This document shows positions 52,648 through 61,233 of a DNA stretch of 64,000 nucleotides, piece after piece. The stretch's first letter is position 1. Each line of letters opens with the position of its first letter. The notes under the pieces were generated by a model that was not told the origin of the DNA, searched no databases, and worked only from the letters and a program-made list of their open reading frames with translations. Position numbers and translations under genes: made by a program. The DNA comes from Tomitella gaofuii (GTDB taxonomy: Bacteria; Actinomycetota; Actinomycetes; Mycobacteriales; Mycobacteriaceae): positions 3,734,954 to 3,798,953 of the forward strand of contig NZ_CP059900.1 in NCBI RefSeq assembly GCF_014126825.1, in the 5' to 3' direction.

Positions 52648-53619
52648 TCAAACGTGGTCCGCGATGGCGTCGCCGTCCACGTGGCGCCCTCCGGCCAACA
52701 GCGCCGCGAACAGGATCCGCGCGTGGAACAGCGGGAGCGAACCGGTGCAGAGTGCGCCCGCGGCGACCAGGTCGACACCACCGCCGTTGGCGTAGATCGG
52801 CACGACGGGGCCTTCGTGGACCCGGGTGGACAGGCCCACGGTGATCCCGTCGGCCGTGGCCGTGCGCACCCACTCCAGCAGTGCATGGTTGCCGTTGCCT
52901 GCTCCTGTGCCGGCGAGGATGACTCCGCGCGCTCCCGCATCGACTGCGGCCGAGGCCAGCCGCGCGTCGGCCCCCGGGTGGGCGACCACCACGTCGACTC
53001 GCGTCACATCGAAGCGCGCGTCCGGCAGTGCCAGCGGCGACGGGCGGAGCGGGGCCGCGGTGAACGCGACGTTCCCGTCCACGATGCTGCCCACCGGACC
53101 GGCGCCGAGCGCGGCGAACGGGTCCGGCGCAATGGTCGCGGTCTTGCGGGTGCGCGCGGCCGGGAGGATTCTGCCCGCGAACACCAGCAGCACTCCGCGT
53201 CCGCGCGCCCGGGGGGAGGCCGCCACCGCGATCGCGTCCCGCAGGTTGCGCGGCCCGTCGGTGTCCGGCTCGTCCGCCGCCCTCTGCGCACCGGTGAACA
53301 CCACCGGCTTGTCCGCGGAGTGCACGAGGTCGAGCAGGTACGCCGTCTCCTCCATAGTGTCGGTGCCGTGGGTGATCACCACTCCGTCCACGTCGTCGCG
53401 GGCGAGTTCGGCGGCCGCCGCCTCGGCGATGCGCCGCAGGTCCCGGTGGGTCAGCAGATAGGACCCGAGGTTCATCACGTCCTTGCCCTCGACGATGGCC
53501 GGGCCGCCGGGCGCGCCTGCCAGCAGGTCGGCGACGCCGCGCTGGGCGGCGGAACCGCCGCCGGGCACGTAGGCCGAGGCGATGGTCCCGCCGGTGGCGA
53601 GGACGACGATGCGCGCCAT
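52648..53619 (-). CDS. Asparaginase/glutaminase-family amidohydrolase
   Basis: The 323-residue L-asparaginase-type enzyme has the first catalytic threonine in [10 protein letters not shown] and the second motif [16 protein letters not shown], followed by [10 protein letters not shown] and a C-terminal domain with HPGADARL and [14 protein letters not shown]. There is no signal peptide, so it is cytoplasmic. The ATG at 53619 with AAGGA upstream marks the conserved N-terminus. In this operon it could hydrolyse a half-amide such as the product of an imidase; simple asparagine use is the default alternative. Confidence 0.9.
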   Translation of the reverse strand: MARIVVLATGGTIASAYVPGGGSAAQRGVADLLAGAPGGPAIVEGKDVMNLGSYLLTHRDLRRIAEAAAAELARDDVDGVVITHGTDTMEETAYLLDLVHSADKPVVFTGAQRAADEPDTDGPRNLRDAIAVAASPRARGRGVLLVFAGRILPAARTRKTATIAPDPFAALGAGPVGSIVDGNVAFTAAPLRPSPLALPDARFDVTRVDVVVAHPGADARLASAAVDAGARGVILAGTGAGNGNHALLEWVRTATADGITVGLSTRVHEGPVVPIYANGGGVDLVAAGALCTGSLPLFHARILFAALLAGGRHVDGDAIADHV

Positions 53620-53674
53620 GGAGTCCTTCCTCGATTGCGGGGGTCGTGTCTGTGCGGTGTACCGGATGTCGGCG

Positions 53675-54406
53675 CTACGGCATGACATCGCCGCTGTTGG
53701 GCCCGAGCGTCTGTCCGACGTAGATGTCGCCGCCGGGCGAGCCGGCCAGCAGCAGTGCGGTGGGCGCGATCTCCTCGGGGCGCCCGAAACGCCCCAGCGG
53801 AAGTTCAGCGGCCTTCTGCGCCTTCCAGTCTTCCGAGAGCCCGTCGATCAGCGGGGTGACGACGGGCCCCGGCGCGATGGCGTTGACGAGCACGCCGTGG
53901 GGCGCGAGTTCCTGGGCCAGCGCCTTGGTCATGCCGATCACGCCCGCCTTGGCCGCGACATAGTGCGCCAGGTTCACCCCGCCCTTGATCCCCAATTGCG
54001 ACGCGATCGGAATGATCCGGCCACGCCCGGCCGCCACCATGTGCGGGGCGGCGTACCGGGCGGCGAGGAACACCCCGCGCAGGTCCACCGCGAGCGTCCG
54101 GTCCCACTGCGCCGGGTCCATCTCCAGGAACGGCACCTCCTCGAGGATCCCGGCCGCGCACACGAGCACGTCGATGCGCCCGTGCTCGGCGATCACCGCG
54201 TCGATCCCGGCGGACACCGAGTCCGCGTCGGTCACGTCCACCCTGTGGCGGGTGGTCGCCGGCAGTGCGGCCGACTCCGGGGCGGGTTCGGCGATGTCGA
54301 ACAGGGCGAGTGCGGCGCCTTCCGCGCTGAACAGGCGTGCCACCGCCGATCCGATACCACTGGCGGCACCGGTGATCACGGCGACCTGCCCTTCGAGTGC
54401 TCCCAT
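53675..54406 (-). CDS. Short-chain dehydrogenase/reductase (SDR-A)
   Basis: The 243-residue classical SDR has TGAASGIG, CAAGILEE, the active-site IASQLG serine region and HYVAAKAG (YxxxK). It ends with a family-typical GGDIYVGQTLGPNSGD. It lies in the middle of the LacI-regulated operon, 14 bp after the other SDR, and probably oxidises a hydroxyl of the imported compound or its product with NAD(P). Confidence 0.9.
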   Translation of the reverse strand: MGALEGQVAVITGAASGIGSAVARLFSAEGAALALFDIAEPAPESAALPATTRHRVDVTDADSVSAGIDAVIAEHGRIDVLVCAAGILEEVPFLEMDPAQWDRTLAVDLRGVFLAARYAAPHMVAAGRGRIIPIASQLGIKGGVNLAHYVAAKAGVIGMTKALAQELAPHGVLVNAIAPGPVVTPLIDGLSEDWKAQKAAELPLGRFGRPEEIAPTALLLAGSPGGDIYVGQTLGPNSGDVMP

Positions 54407-54420
54407 GTCGTTCCTCCTTC

Positions 54421-55242
54421 TCAGCTCGGCCATCGCACGGTCAGACCGCCGTCGACGATGAGTTGCTGTCCGGTGATGTACGCCGCGTCCTCGCTGGTGA
54501 GGAACCGGATCGCACGCGCGCATTCGTCGACGGTGCCGACCCGGCCGCGCGGGATGATCCGCCCGGCTTCGCGCAGGCCGTCCGGGCCCAGGGAGTTCTG
54601 CTCGTCGAGCGACTGCGGGCTCTCGATCAGGCCGGGGATCACCGCGTTGCACCGGATGCCGCGTGGGGCGAGTTCCACCGCGAGGGAGCGGCACAGGCCG
54701 AGCACTCCGGACTTCGCCGCCGCGTAGTGGGCGTGATCCTCCCAGCCGTATACGCCGCCGGCGATCGACGACGTCGCCACGAGGGCGCCGCCGGAGTCCA
54801 TGCGAGCAGCGGCCGACCGGAACAGCCGGACCACCCCGGACAGGTCCACCGCCATCATGTCGTCCCAGGCCTCGTCGGTCATCTCACCGAGCGGACGCCG
54901 CCGGAGGATGCCGGCCGCGGCCACAGCGATATCGAGGCGGCCGAAGGTCTCCAACGCCGCTTCCGTGAACCGGTCGGTCCGTTCGGCCGAACGCACGTCG
55001 AGCTCCACCGCCCGGCACCGCCCGCCGGCCCGTTCGACGGCCTCGACGGTCTCGCCGGCGTCATGCGGATCGCCGGGGTAGTACCCGACCACCGAGTCCG
55101 CGCCGGCCCGGGCGTAGGCGACCGCGAGGGCGCGCCCGATCCCGCTGGCGCCGCCGGAGATAGCGGCGACCTTCCCGGCGAGCCCGTCGTCGCGTGCGGG
55201 GGCCGTGGCCTGCGTGCCGGGCTCGAGGTCTTGTGCTGTCAT
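54421..55242 (-). CDS. Short-chain dehydrogenase/reductase (SDR-B)
   Basis: The 273-residue classical SDR has SGGASGIGRAL, ELDVRSAERTD, AAAGILRRRP, SSIAGGVYGWEDHAHYAAAKSG (catalytic Ser and YxxxK) and ITGQQLIVDGGLTV. Its N-terminal 20 residues are Ala/Thr-rich and variable. The stop is 14 bp before the SDR-A ATG and the start 8 bp after the transporter stop, so all are one operon. Two different SDRs suggest successive oxidation/reduction (epimerisation-like) steps. Confidence 0.9.
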   Translation of the reverse strand: MTAQDLEPGTQATAPARDDGLAGKVAAISGGASGIGRALAVAYARAGADSVVGYYPGDPHDAGETVEAVERAGGRCRAVELDVRSAERTDRFTEAALETFGRLDIAVAAAGILRRRPLGEMTDEAWDDMMAVDLSGVVRLFRSAAARMDSGGALVATSSIAGGVYGWEDHAHYAAAKSGVLGLCRSLAVELAPRGIRCNAVIPGLIESPQSLDEQNSLGPDGLREAGRIIPRGRVGTVDECARAIRFLTSEDAAYITGQQLIVDGGLTVRWPS

Positions 55243-55250
55243 CGCTGCTC

Positions 55251-56615
55251 CTACGCTGTCTCGCGGGCGTGATCGCCCATCCGGTTGGTTGTGCGGGTGC
55301 CGAGCATGAGCAGCCCGGACACGAGCATGAACACCGAGCCCGCGCCGATCGCCGCAGCCGACATCGGCATCCCGGTGGCGAGCAGCAGGCTGAGCAGGCC
55401 GGAACCGATGATGCCTCCGACCGGCGCCATCACGTGCGCCACGTTGGCGCCGGTTCCGCGCACGTGCGCCGGGAACGATTCGCCCATGTAGAACAGCATG
55501 GCGCCGTAGGGCCCGTTGAGGAAGAACAACGTCAGGGCGTACATGAAGATGGTCATGCCCTGACCGGTCGGCAGGATCAGCATCAGTGCTGAAACGATGC
55601 CGCCGAGCGTCCAGCCGACCGTCACGGTGAGCTTGCGGCCGAAGCGGTCGCCGAGCCAGCCGTGCGCGAGGTAGCCGATGAACGCGGCCACGTTGGAGAG
55701 CACCAGGACCACCAGTGCGCTTTCGAAGCTGACGTCCTTGGCACCGACGAGCACCGTGGTGCCGAGCACCGAGAACACCTGGATCCCCATCCAGTTGGTC
55801 AACCATGCGCCGGACAGGCACAGCGTGTGCCGACGGATCGACGGGGCGAGGACGTCGCGCAGGCCGCCGGTCATCTGCTCGGAGTCGGTGAGCTCCGTCA
55901 GCTCGAATCGCACCGCGAGCTCGCGGGCTCCGGCGTCGTCGCCGACGGACTGGCGCCGTTTGACCTCCTTGATCGCCAGGAAGGTCGGGGACTTCGGCAG
56001 GAACTTGATCGCCGCGAGGATCACCGGGATGGAAACGGCCCCCGCGACCACGAAGGACCAGCGCCAGCCGATCACCGGCAGCAGCAGCGCCGTGATGCCG
56101 GCCGAAACGAGGGCGCCCACCGGCCAGCCCGACTGCACGAGGCTGAAGATGAACCCCCGGTTCTTGACCTTGCGGAGCATCTCGTTGAGGTAGACGGAGT
56201 TGACCACCTCCTCGGACAGCGACAGACCCGTGATCGAGCGGATCAGGATGATGCTGACCACGCCCATGGCCAGTCCTGTCAGGCCCGACGCGATGGTGCC
56301 GCCGATCATCAGGATGATCAGCGCCTGTTTGCGGCCGAGCTTGTCGAGCAGCGGCCCGACGGCGATCGACACGAGGAACACGCCGGCCGTGGCGATGGTG
56401 TTGATGGTCGTGGACTGCGCCGTGGACCAGCCGAACTCGTCGGCTATCTCGGGAAGGAGCGTGCCGAACAGCGTGTAGTCGTACACGGAGGCGGACCAAG
56501 CGAGGAAGGCGATGATGCTGACCGCTGCGATGTCCTTGCGGGTGATCTCCCGGTCCCATGGTTGCGCATCGGGCGGGGCCGGGCGCGCCGTCTTCGCGCG
56601 CAGGGTTGCGTTCAT
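55251..56615 (-). CDS. MFS transporter (sugar/aromatic-acid-type symporter)
   Basis: The 454-residue 12-helix major facilitator protein has the loop-2 signature LLDKLGRKQALI, SLSEEVVNSVYLNEML in helix 5, and the second-half repeat GWLGDRFGRKLTVTVG. It heads the operon and probably imports the inducing substrate by proton symport. The ATG at 56615 gives the natural hydrophilic N-terminus. Two LacI-type operators lie upstream at 56663 and 56775. Confidence 0.9.
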   Translation of the reverse strand: MNATLRAKTARPAPPDAQPWDREITRKDIAAVSIIAFLAWSASVYDYTLFGTLLPEIADEFGWSTAQSTTINTIATAGVFLVSIAVGPLLDKLGRKQALIILMIGGTIASGLTGLAMGVVSIILIRSITGLSLSEEVVNSVYLNEMLRKVKNRGFIFSLVQSGWPVGALVSAGITALLLPVIGWRWSFVVAGAVSIPVILAAIKFLPKSPTFLAIKEVKRRQSVGDDAGARELAVRFELTELTDSEQMTGGLRDVLAPSIRRHTLCLSGAWLTNWMGIQVFSVLGTTVLVGAKDVSFESALVVLVLSNVAAFIGYLAHGWLGDRFGRKLTVTVGWTLGGIVSALMLILPTGQGMTIFMYALTLFFLNGPYGAMLFYMGESFPAHVRGTGANVAHVMAPVGGIIGSGLLSLLLATGMPMSAAAIGAGSVFMLVSGLLMLGTRTTNRMGDHARETA

Positions 56616-56662
56616 CTGCGAGGCTCCTCGTTCTCGGGCAGCGGCAGCGGGGCGCCGCTCGG

Positions 56663-56680
56663 CACACAAAGGTTTGTGTG
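56663..56680. promoter_or_regulatory. LacI-type operator O1
   Basis: CACACAAA-GG-TTTGTGTG is an exact inverted repeat 48 bp upstream of the transporter start, positioned to block its transcription. Confidence 0.65.
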
Positions 56681-56774
56681 GATGGCGTTACGCAAACGTC
56701 TCCACGTGCACCGCCTCAAGCGGAAGCCATCGACGCACGGTGCGTCGGGGGCGCTCCGGGCGTCGGCACGAATC

Positions 56775-56794
56775 TTACACAAACGTTTGGGTAA
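56775..56794. promoter_or_regulatory. LacI-type operator O2
   Basis: TTAC-A-CAAACGTTTG-G-GTAA is an inverted repeat with a perfect CAAACGTTTG centre, the classic CpG-centred LacI-family core. A related half site TTAC-G-CAAACGT lies at 56688-56699. With O1 it brackets the promoter region of the operon. Confidence 0.75.
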
Positions 56795-56887
56795 CGATGG
56801 ATGAGAGAGTAGCGGTGAGTGCCGTCACAAGTCAACGGGGGTCGCTCTCCGAGGACCACGCCGCCGCCGAAGCCCCGGGCCCGCGCC

Positions 56888-57940
56888 TCAGGCCGACGAC
56901 CCCTGCGCTCCTGCTCCACGACCCGCGGAGGACTCGCGCACGATCAACGTCGGCTCCAGCTCGACAGGCTCGGGGTCCTCACCGTCGAGGACCCCGAGCA
57001 GCATCGCGAACCCCTCCGACCCCATCCGGTGCATCGGCGAGTGCACCGAGGTGAGCGGCACCGGCAACTCTGCGGCCAGCGTCGTGTCGTTGTAGCCGAT
57101 GAGGACGATGTCGTCCGGCGCGCGCAACCCGTGATCCCGCAGCGCTCCCATGGCGCCGATCGCGGCGAAATCGTTGGTCGCGAAGATGGCGTCGGGATAC
57201 GGCGGCCCCTGCGCCAGCAGCTCTTCGGCCGCGGCGCGCCCGCCCCGGGCATCGAACGGTCCGTGGATGATCCGTTCATCCGGCACCGCGACTCCCGCTT
57301 CCGCCAGCGCGGCGACGAGCCCGGCAGTGCGGTCGATGCCGGTCGAGGCGTAGGGCTGGCCGGCCAGCACGGCGACGCGGCGGCAGCCCAGCTTGGCCAG
57401 GTGGCGACCGGCCAGCCGCCCTCCCAGCTCGTCGTCGCAGGTCACGGAGGGGAAACCCGGGCTACGCCGCGAGACCAGCACGAACTTGAGCCCCCGGGCA
57501 TGCACCTCGCGAAGGAACTCGCCGTCGAAGAAGGCGTCGCCGAAGATCAGCCCCTCGACCCGGCGCGCCGCCAGCAACTCGACAGCCTTCTGCTGTCGTT
57601 CACGCTGGTCGAGCGAGTTCGCGGCCAGGGTTGTGTACCCATGCGCAACCGCAGCCTCGTCGACGCCCTCGTGGATGGTCGCGAGAACATAGTCCTGCAT
57701 CCGCGGGACCACCATGCCCACGAAGTTCGAGCGCTGGGTGCGCAGACCCACCGCCTGCGGGTTGGGGGTGTACGCGTGCCGGTCCGCCGCCTTGCGCACC
57801 CGTTCGATCGTCTGGTGCGATGCCCACCGTCGCGCCGCGGAGGCGCTCTCCGCGTTGAGGACCCGCGACACCGTCGAGGCCGAGACGCCGGTCTCCTCCG
57901 CAATGGTGTGCAGCGTCGAATGCCGCGGCTGCCTCGCCAC
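56888..57940 (-). CDS. LacI-family transcriptional regulator
   Basis: The 350-residue repressor has the N-terminal LacI helix-turn-helix and hinge (TLHTIAEETGVSASTVSRVLNAESA, YTPNPQAVGLRTQRS) and a periplasmic-binding-protein-like core: NFVGMVVPRM, EGLIFGDAFF, AIFATNDFAAIGAMGAL, and VLIGYNDTTLA. A GTG start at 57940 has AGGAGG at ideal spacing. It lies immediately upstream of the operon on the same strand, with LacI-type operators in the gap, so it is the likely local regulator. The inducer is unknown. Confidence 0.92.
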   Translation of the reverse strand: MARQPRHSTLHTIAEETGVSASTVSRVLNAESASAARRWASHQTIERVRKAADRHAYTPNPQAVGLRTQRSNFVGMVVPRMQDYVLATIHEGVDEAAVAHGYTTLAANSLDQRERQQKAVELLAARRVEGLIFGDAFFDGEFLREVHARGLKFVLVSRRSPGFPSVTCDDELGGRLAGRHLAKLGCRRVAVLAGQPYASTGIDRTAGLVAALAEAGVAVPDERIIHGPFDARGGRAAAEELLAQGPPYPDAIFATNDFAAIGAMGALRDHGLRAPDDIVLIGYNDTTLAAELPVPLTSVHSPMHRMGSEGFAMLLGVLDGEDPEPVELEPTLIVRESSAGRGAGAQGSSA

Positions 57941-58066
57941 CCGGTCCTCCTGCCCCGATCTCCGGCCGCGTCTCGCAGCCCGGCCCGCTCCCCGTCCGGA
58001 TCCCCAAGCTACCGCAGCGGCGCGGCGTCCCCGCGCGCATTCCCGCGCACGCCGGTCCGCCGCGCC

Positions 58067-58158
58067 GCGCACGGTTCCAGCACTCCGGGTACATTCGCGC
58101 CCCCAGACGTACCCATACCGCTGAGTAACCCCGCTTCGGAGGCGCGCCCTCACACCAT
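58067..58158 (-). repeat. Dispersed ~92-bp repeat, copy C
   Basis: This is a direct repeat of copy B (51064-51156), about 7 kb away in the same orientation. It too ends over the stop codon of a - strand gene (58150) and includes TACCGCTGAGTAACC. On the - strand GGGTAC...GTACCC could form a short stem. Confidence 0.9.
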
Positions 58159-59778
58159 CCGCTCGGCGCCCTCCCAGTACCGCGCCCGCAGCGCCTTCTT
58201 GTCCGGCTTGCCCAGCCCCGTCACCGGGATCGCGTCGATGACGTCGACCGTCTTGGGCGAGTGCACCGACCCCAGGGCCTCCTTGACCCGCGCGATCAGC
58301 ACGTCCGCGTCGACGGTGCGCCCCTCCCGGGGGACGACGCACGCCTTGACCGCCTCGCCCCACTTCTCGTCGGGCACGCCCACCACGGCGACGCCGGCGA
58401 CCGCCGGGTCCGCGGAGATGACGTCCTCGATCTCGCGCGGGAACACATTGAATCCGCCGGTGACGATCATGTCCTTCTTGCGGTCGACGATGGTCATGAA
58501 TCCGGCCTGGTCCATGCGCGCGACGTCGCCGGTGTGCAGCCACCCGCCGCGCAACGCCTCCTCGGTCTGCTCCGGCTTGTTCCAGTACCCGCGCATGACC
58601 AGCGGGCCGCGCACGCAGATCTCGCCCAGCTGCCCGCGCTCGACCTCGTTCAGGTCGTCGTCGAGCAGGCGCACGTCCAGCCACGGCACCGGCCGCCCGC
58701 AGGAGGCGAGCCGCGCCGGGTCCTCCGGCAGGTGTTCTTCCCGGCGCATCACGGCGATCGTCATGCCGCACTCGGACTGGCCGTAGAACTGGAAGAACAC
58801 CGGCCCCAACTTGGCCATGCCCTCCCGCAGCCGGGACGGCGACATCGCGGAGGCCCCGTAGAACACGGTCTGCAGGCTCGACAGGTCGCGGGTGTCGATG
58901 TCGGGGTGGTCGAGCAGCATGTAGATCATCGTCGGCACCAGCATGGTGGAGGTGATCCGGTACTTCTCGATCGCCTCCAGCACCGCGCCCGGCGAGAACT
59001 GCTCGAGCACCACCAGGGCACCACCGCGCAGGAGAGTGGGCAGGAAGAACGCGGCGCCGGCATGCGAGAGCGGCGTGCACACCAGAAAGCGCATGTCGTC
59101 GGGCAACTGCCACTCCGACATCTGGATCTGCGGCAGCGTCACGCCGGACCGGAAGGTGTTGACGACGCCCTTCGGCTTGCCGGTGGTGCCGCCGGTGTAC
59201 ACCATCGACGACGCGTCCTCGCCGTCCACATCCGCCGCCACCAGCGGCTTCGGTTCGAACGTGGCGGCCAGCGCCAGGATGTCCGTGCCCACCTCGGACG
59301 GCCCCAGCGACAGCAGCGTCGTCAGAGTGGGGCACGCGTCGCGGAGTTGCGCCGCGCGCTCCTCGTAGTGGCGGGGGTCGAAGACGAGCATCTCGATCTG
59401 CGCGTCGTCGATGATGTAGCGGTGCGCGTCGAGTTCCACGGTGGGGCTCAGCGCGGTGTTGCGGCACCCGGCGATGATGGTCGAGCCCATCGAGATGAGG
59501 ACCTCGGGCCGGTTCTTCGACAGCATCGACGCCTTCGTGCCCTTGCCGACGCCCAGCGATGCGAGTGCCTGGATGAAGCAGCTGATCTGGTCGCGCACCT
59601 CGCCCGCGGTGAGCACCACGTCGCCCAGGTACAACGCCGGCTTGTCCTGGTTGCGGTCGAGGGCGCGGATCAGCAGGTCGGGCATGTACTGCATGCGGTG
59701 CAGAGCGGGGTCCGCCGCCCCCGCCGCGCCGGCCGGCCCCGGGGCGCCCGCGGAGTCCGTCGTCAGGGTGTCGCTCAT
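58150..59778 (-). CDS. Acyl-CoA ligase / AMP-dependent synthetase
   Basis: The 542-residue ANL-superfamily ligase has YTGGTTGKPKGVV, QFYGQSECGMT, FMTIVDRKKDMIVTGG, VFPREIEDVI, and a C-terminal lysine in GLGKPDKKALR. The N-terminal 30 residues are Ala/Gly-rich and variable. The ATG at 59778 with GGAGG upstream is preferred over one nine codons earlier. It probably activates fatty or aromatic acids to CoA esters. It is divergent from the flavohaemoglobin gene, and its 3' end lies in repeat copy C. Confidence 0.92.
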   Translation of the reverse strand: MSDTLTTDSAGAPGPAGAAGAADPALHRMQYMPDLLIRALDRNQDKPALYLGDVVLTAGEVRDQISCFIQALASLGVGKGTKASMLSKNRPEVLISMGSTIIAGCRNTALSPTVELDAHRYIIDDAQIEMLVFDPRHYEERAAQLRDACPTLTTLLSLGPSEVGTDILALAATFEPKPLVAADVDGEDASSMVYTGGTTGKPKGVVNTFRSGVTLPQIQMSEWQLPDDMRFLVCTPLSHAGAAFFLPTLLRGGALVVLEQFSPGAVLEAIEKYRITSTMLVPTMIYMLLDHPDIDTRDLSSLQTVFYGASAMSPSRLREGMAKLGPVFFQFYGQSECGMTIAVMRREEHLPEDPARLASCGRPVPWLDVRLLDDDLNEVERGQLGEICVRGPLVMRGYWNKPEQTEEALRGGWLHTGDVARMDQAGFMTIVDRKKDMIVTGGFNVFPREIEDVISADPAVAGVAVVGVPDEKWGEAVKACVVPREGRTVDADVLIARVKEALGSVHSPKTVDVIDAIPVTGLGKPDKKALRARYWEGAERMV

Positions 59779-59996
59779 CGTCCCTCCACTTTCGTCGTGA
59801 TCCACCCGACACTATCGCCATAATTGACACATGTTCCAGTGCCGGTTCCGGGGGCACCCCCGACAGGCGCCGCATGACGCCCGCCACCCGCCGCGACGCC
59901 GCACCTTCCACCGGTTCAGTACGCTGTAACCGCAGCGGAAGCAGCGGGTGCCGGCCGGATGGGCGCGGCCGCGGTGCCGACAGGGAAAGGGGTCGC

Positions 59997-61148
59997 ATGT
60001 CCACAGCGGAACCGTCCCCACGACAACAATTCCTGGCGTTCCTGCATGAAGACTCCGATACACTCAGCGCGGAGATATTCGCGCGCTTCTTCGCCTACCG
60101 GCCCGCCGCCCGCGCCATGTTCCCGGCGAACATGGTCGGGCACCGCGCCGTGTTCATGGATGTCCTCGTGTATGTGGTGCGCTCGATCGAGGACCCCGCC
60201 GCGGAGCCCGCCATGATGGCGTTCCTCGGCCAGTTGGGGCGGGATCACCGCAAGTTCGGGGCCACCGCTGAGGACTACTCGGCCTTCCGCAAGTCGATGG
60301 CGATGGTCGTCTCGCAGCGCCTCGGCCACCGGCGCACCCCCGAGATCGACAAGCTCCTGCTGCTCCTGGTGCGCGCCACCACCGAGCTGATGAACGCGGG
60401 CGCCGCCCAGGCCCCGGGGCCGGCCTTCGTCGAGGCGACGGTGGTCGAGCACATCCGGGCCACGCGCGATCAGGCCGTCATCCGCCTGCAGGCCGACGCG
60501 CCCGTCCCCTACCGCGCCGGCCAGTACCTGAGCGTGCGCACCACGCTGGGCGGCTGGCGCTACTTCTCCCCCACCATCCCGCCCAACCCCGGCGGCCAGG
60601 TGGAGTTCCTCGTCCGCACCGTCCCCGGCGGCGACGTGAGCGGCCCGGTGGTGGCGGGCACGCGGGTGGGCGACCGGTGGCGGCTCGGCGCGGCCCACGG
60701 GGCGATGCAGGTGGACCGCGATGCGGGCTGCGACGTGCTCATGGTCGCGGGCGGCTCCGGCGTGGCCCCCATGCGGTCGATGATCGTGGACATGGCCCGC
60801 TTCGGCGACAACCCGCGGGTGCACCTGTTCTACGGTGCGCGGCATCCGGGGGACCTCACCGAGATGCCCACGCTGTGGCGGCTGTCCATCACGAACCCGT
60901 GGCTGACGGTGGTGCCGGTGTCGGAGGAGACCGAGGACCCCTGGTGGTTGACGGACACCGACAGCCGATACGAGCCGGGCATGCACTCGCGGCAGACGGG
61001 CACGCTCGCCGACGTCGTCACGTCGTACGGGGCGTGGTCGGACCGGCGCGTGCTGGTGTGCGGTTCACCGAAGATGGTCGAGGCCACCGTGGGCCGGCTC
61101 CTGGCGGCGGGCACGCCCCGCGAGAACATCGCCTTCGACCCGTACTGA
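59997..61148 (+). CDS. Type II flavohaemoglobin-like oxidoreductase (Rv0385-like)
   Basis: The 383-residue protein has an N-terminal globin domain (residues about 8-140; FFAYRPAARAMFPANM, candidate proximal His in LGRDHRKFG), an FAD domain with YRAGQYLSV and the RYFSPT flavin segment, and an NAD(P) domain with VAGGSGVAPMRSM and VLVCGSPKMVEATV. Position (after clpB in the conserved order) and sequence match the mycobacterial type II flavohaemoglobins, which differ from NO-dioxygenases in the haem pocket and are linked to D-lactate/electron transfer. The ATG at 59997 follows GGGAAAGGGG. Confidence 0.87.
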   Translation: MSTAEPSPRQQFLAFLHEDSDTLSAEIFARFFAYRPAARAMFPANMVGHRAVFMDVLVYVVRSIEDPAAEPAMMAFLGQLGRDHRKFGATAEDYSAFRKSMAMVVSQRLGHRRTPEIDKLLLLLVRATTELMNAGAAQAPGPAFVEATVVEHIRATRDQAVIRLQADAPVPYRAGQYLSVRTTLGGWRYFSPTIPPNPGGQVEFLVRTVPGGDVSGPVVAGTRVGDRWRLGAAHGAMQVDRDAGCDVLMVAGGSGVAPMRSMIVDMARFGDNPRVHLFYGARHPGDLTEMPTLWRLSITNPWLTVVPVSEETEDPWWLTDTDSRYEPGMHSRQTGTLADVVTSYGAWSDRRVLVCGSPKMVEATVGRLLAAGTPRENIAFDPY

Positions 61149-61233
61149 CGGATCCGGTCTGCACCCCCCGGTGCGCACGCGATCGGGCCCCGCGCGCGGG
61201 AGGTTCCGCGCACAGGGCCCGACCGGCCGTCCG

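Noticed and set aside
54421-56667. A long - strand frame that would fuse SDR-B to a 470-residue N-terminal extension
   Set aside because: The extension is the shadow of the MFS gene, which is intact in another frame; SDR-B has a normal start at 55242.
56888-60004. A single open - strand frame of over 1000 codons covering the LacI gene and much of the ligase region
   Set aside because: The ligase is intact in a different frame and the LacI gene has its own AGGAGG and GTG start; the long frame is a high-G+C read-through, not a fusion.
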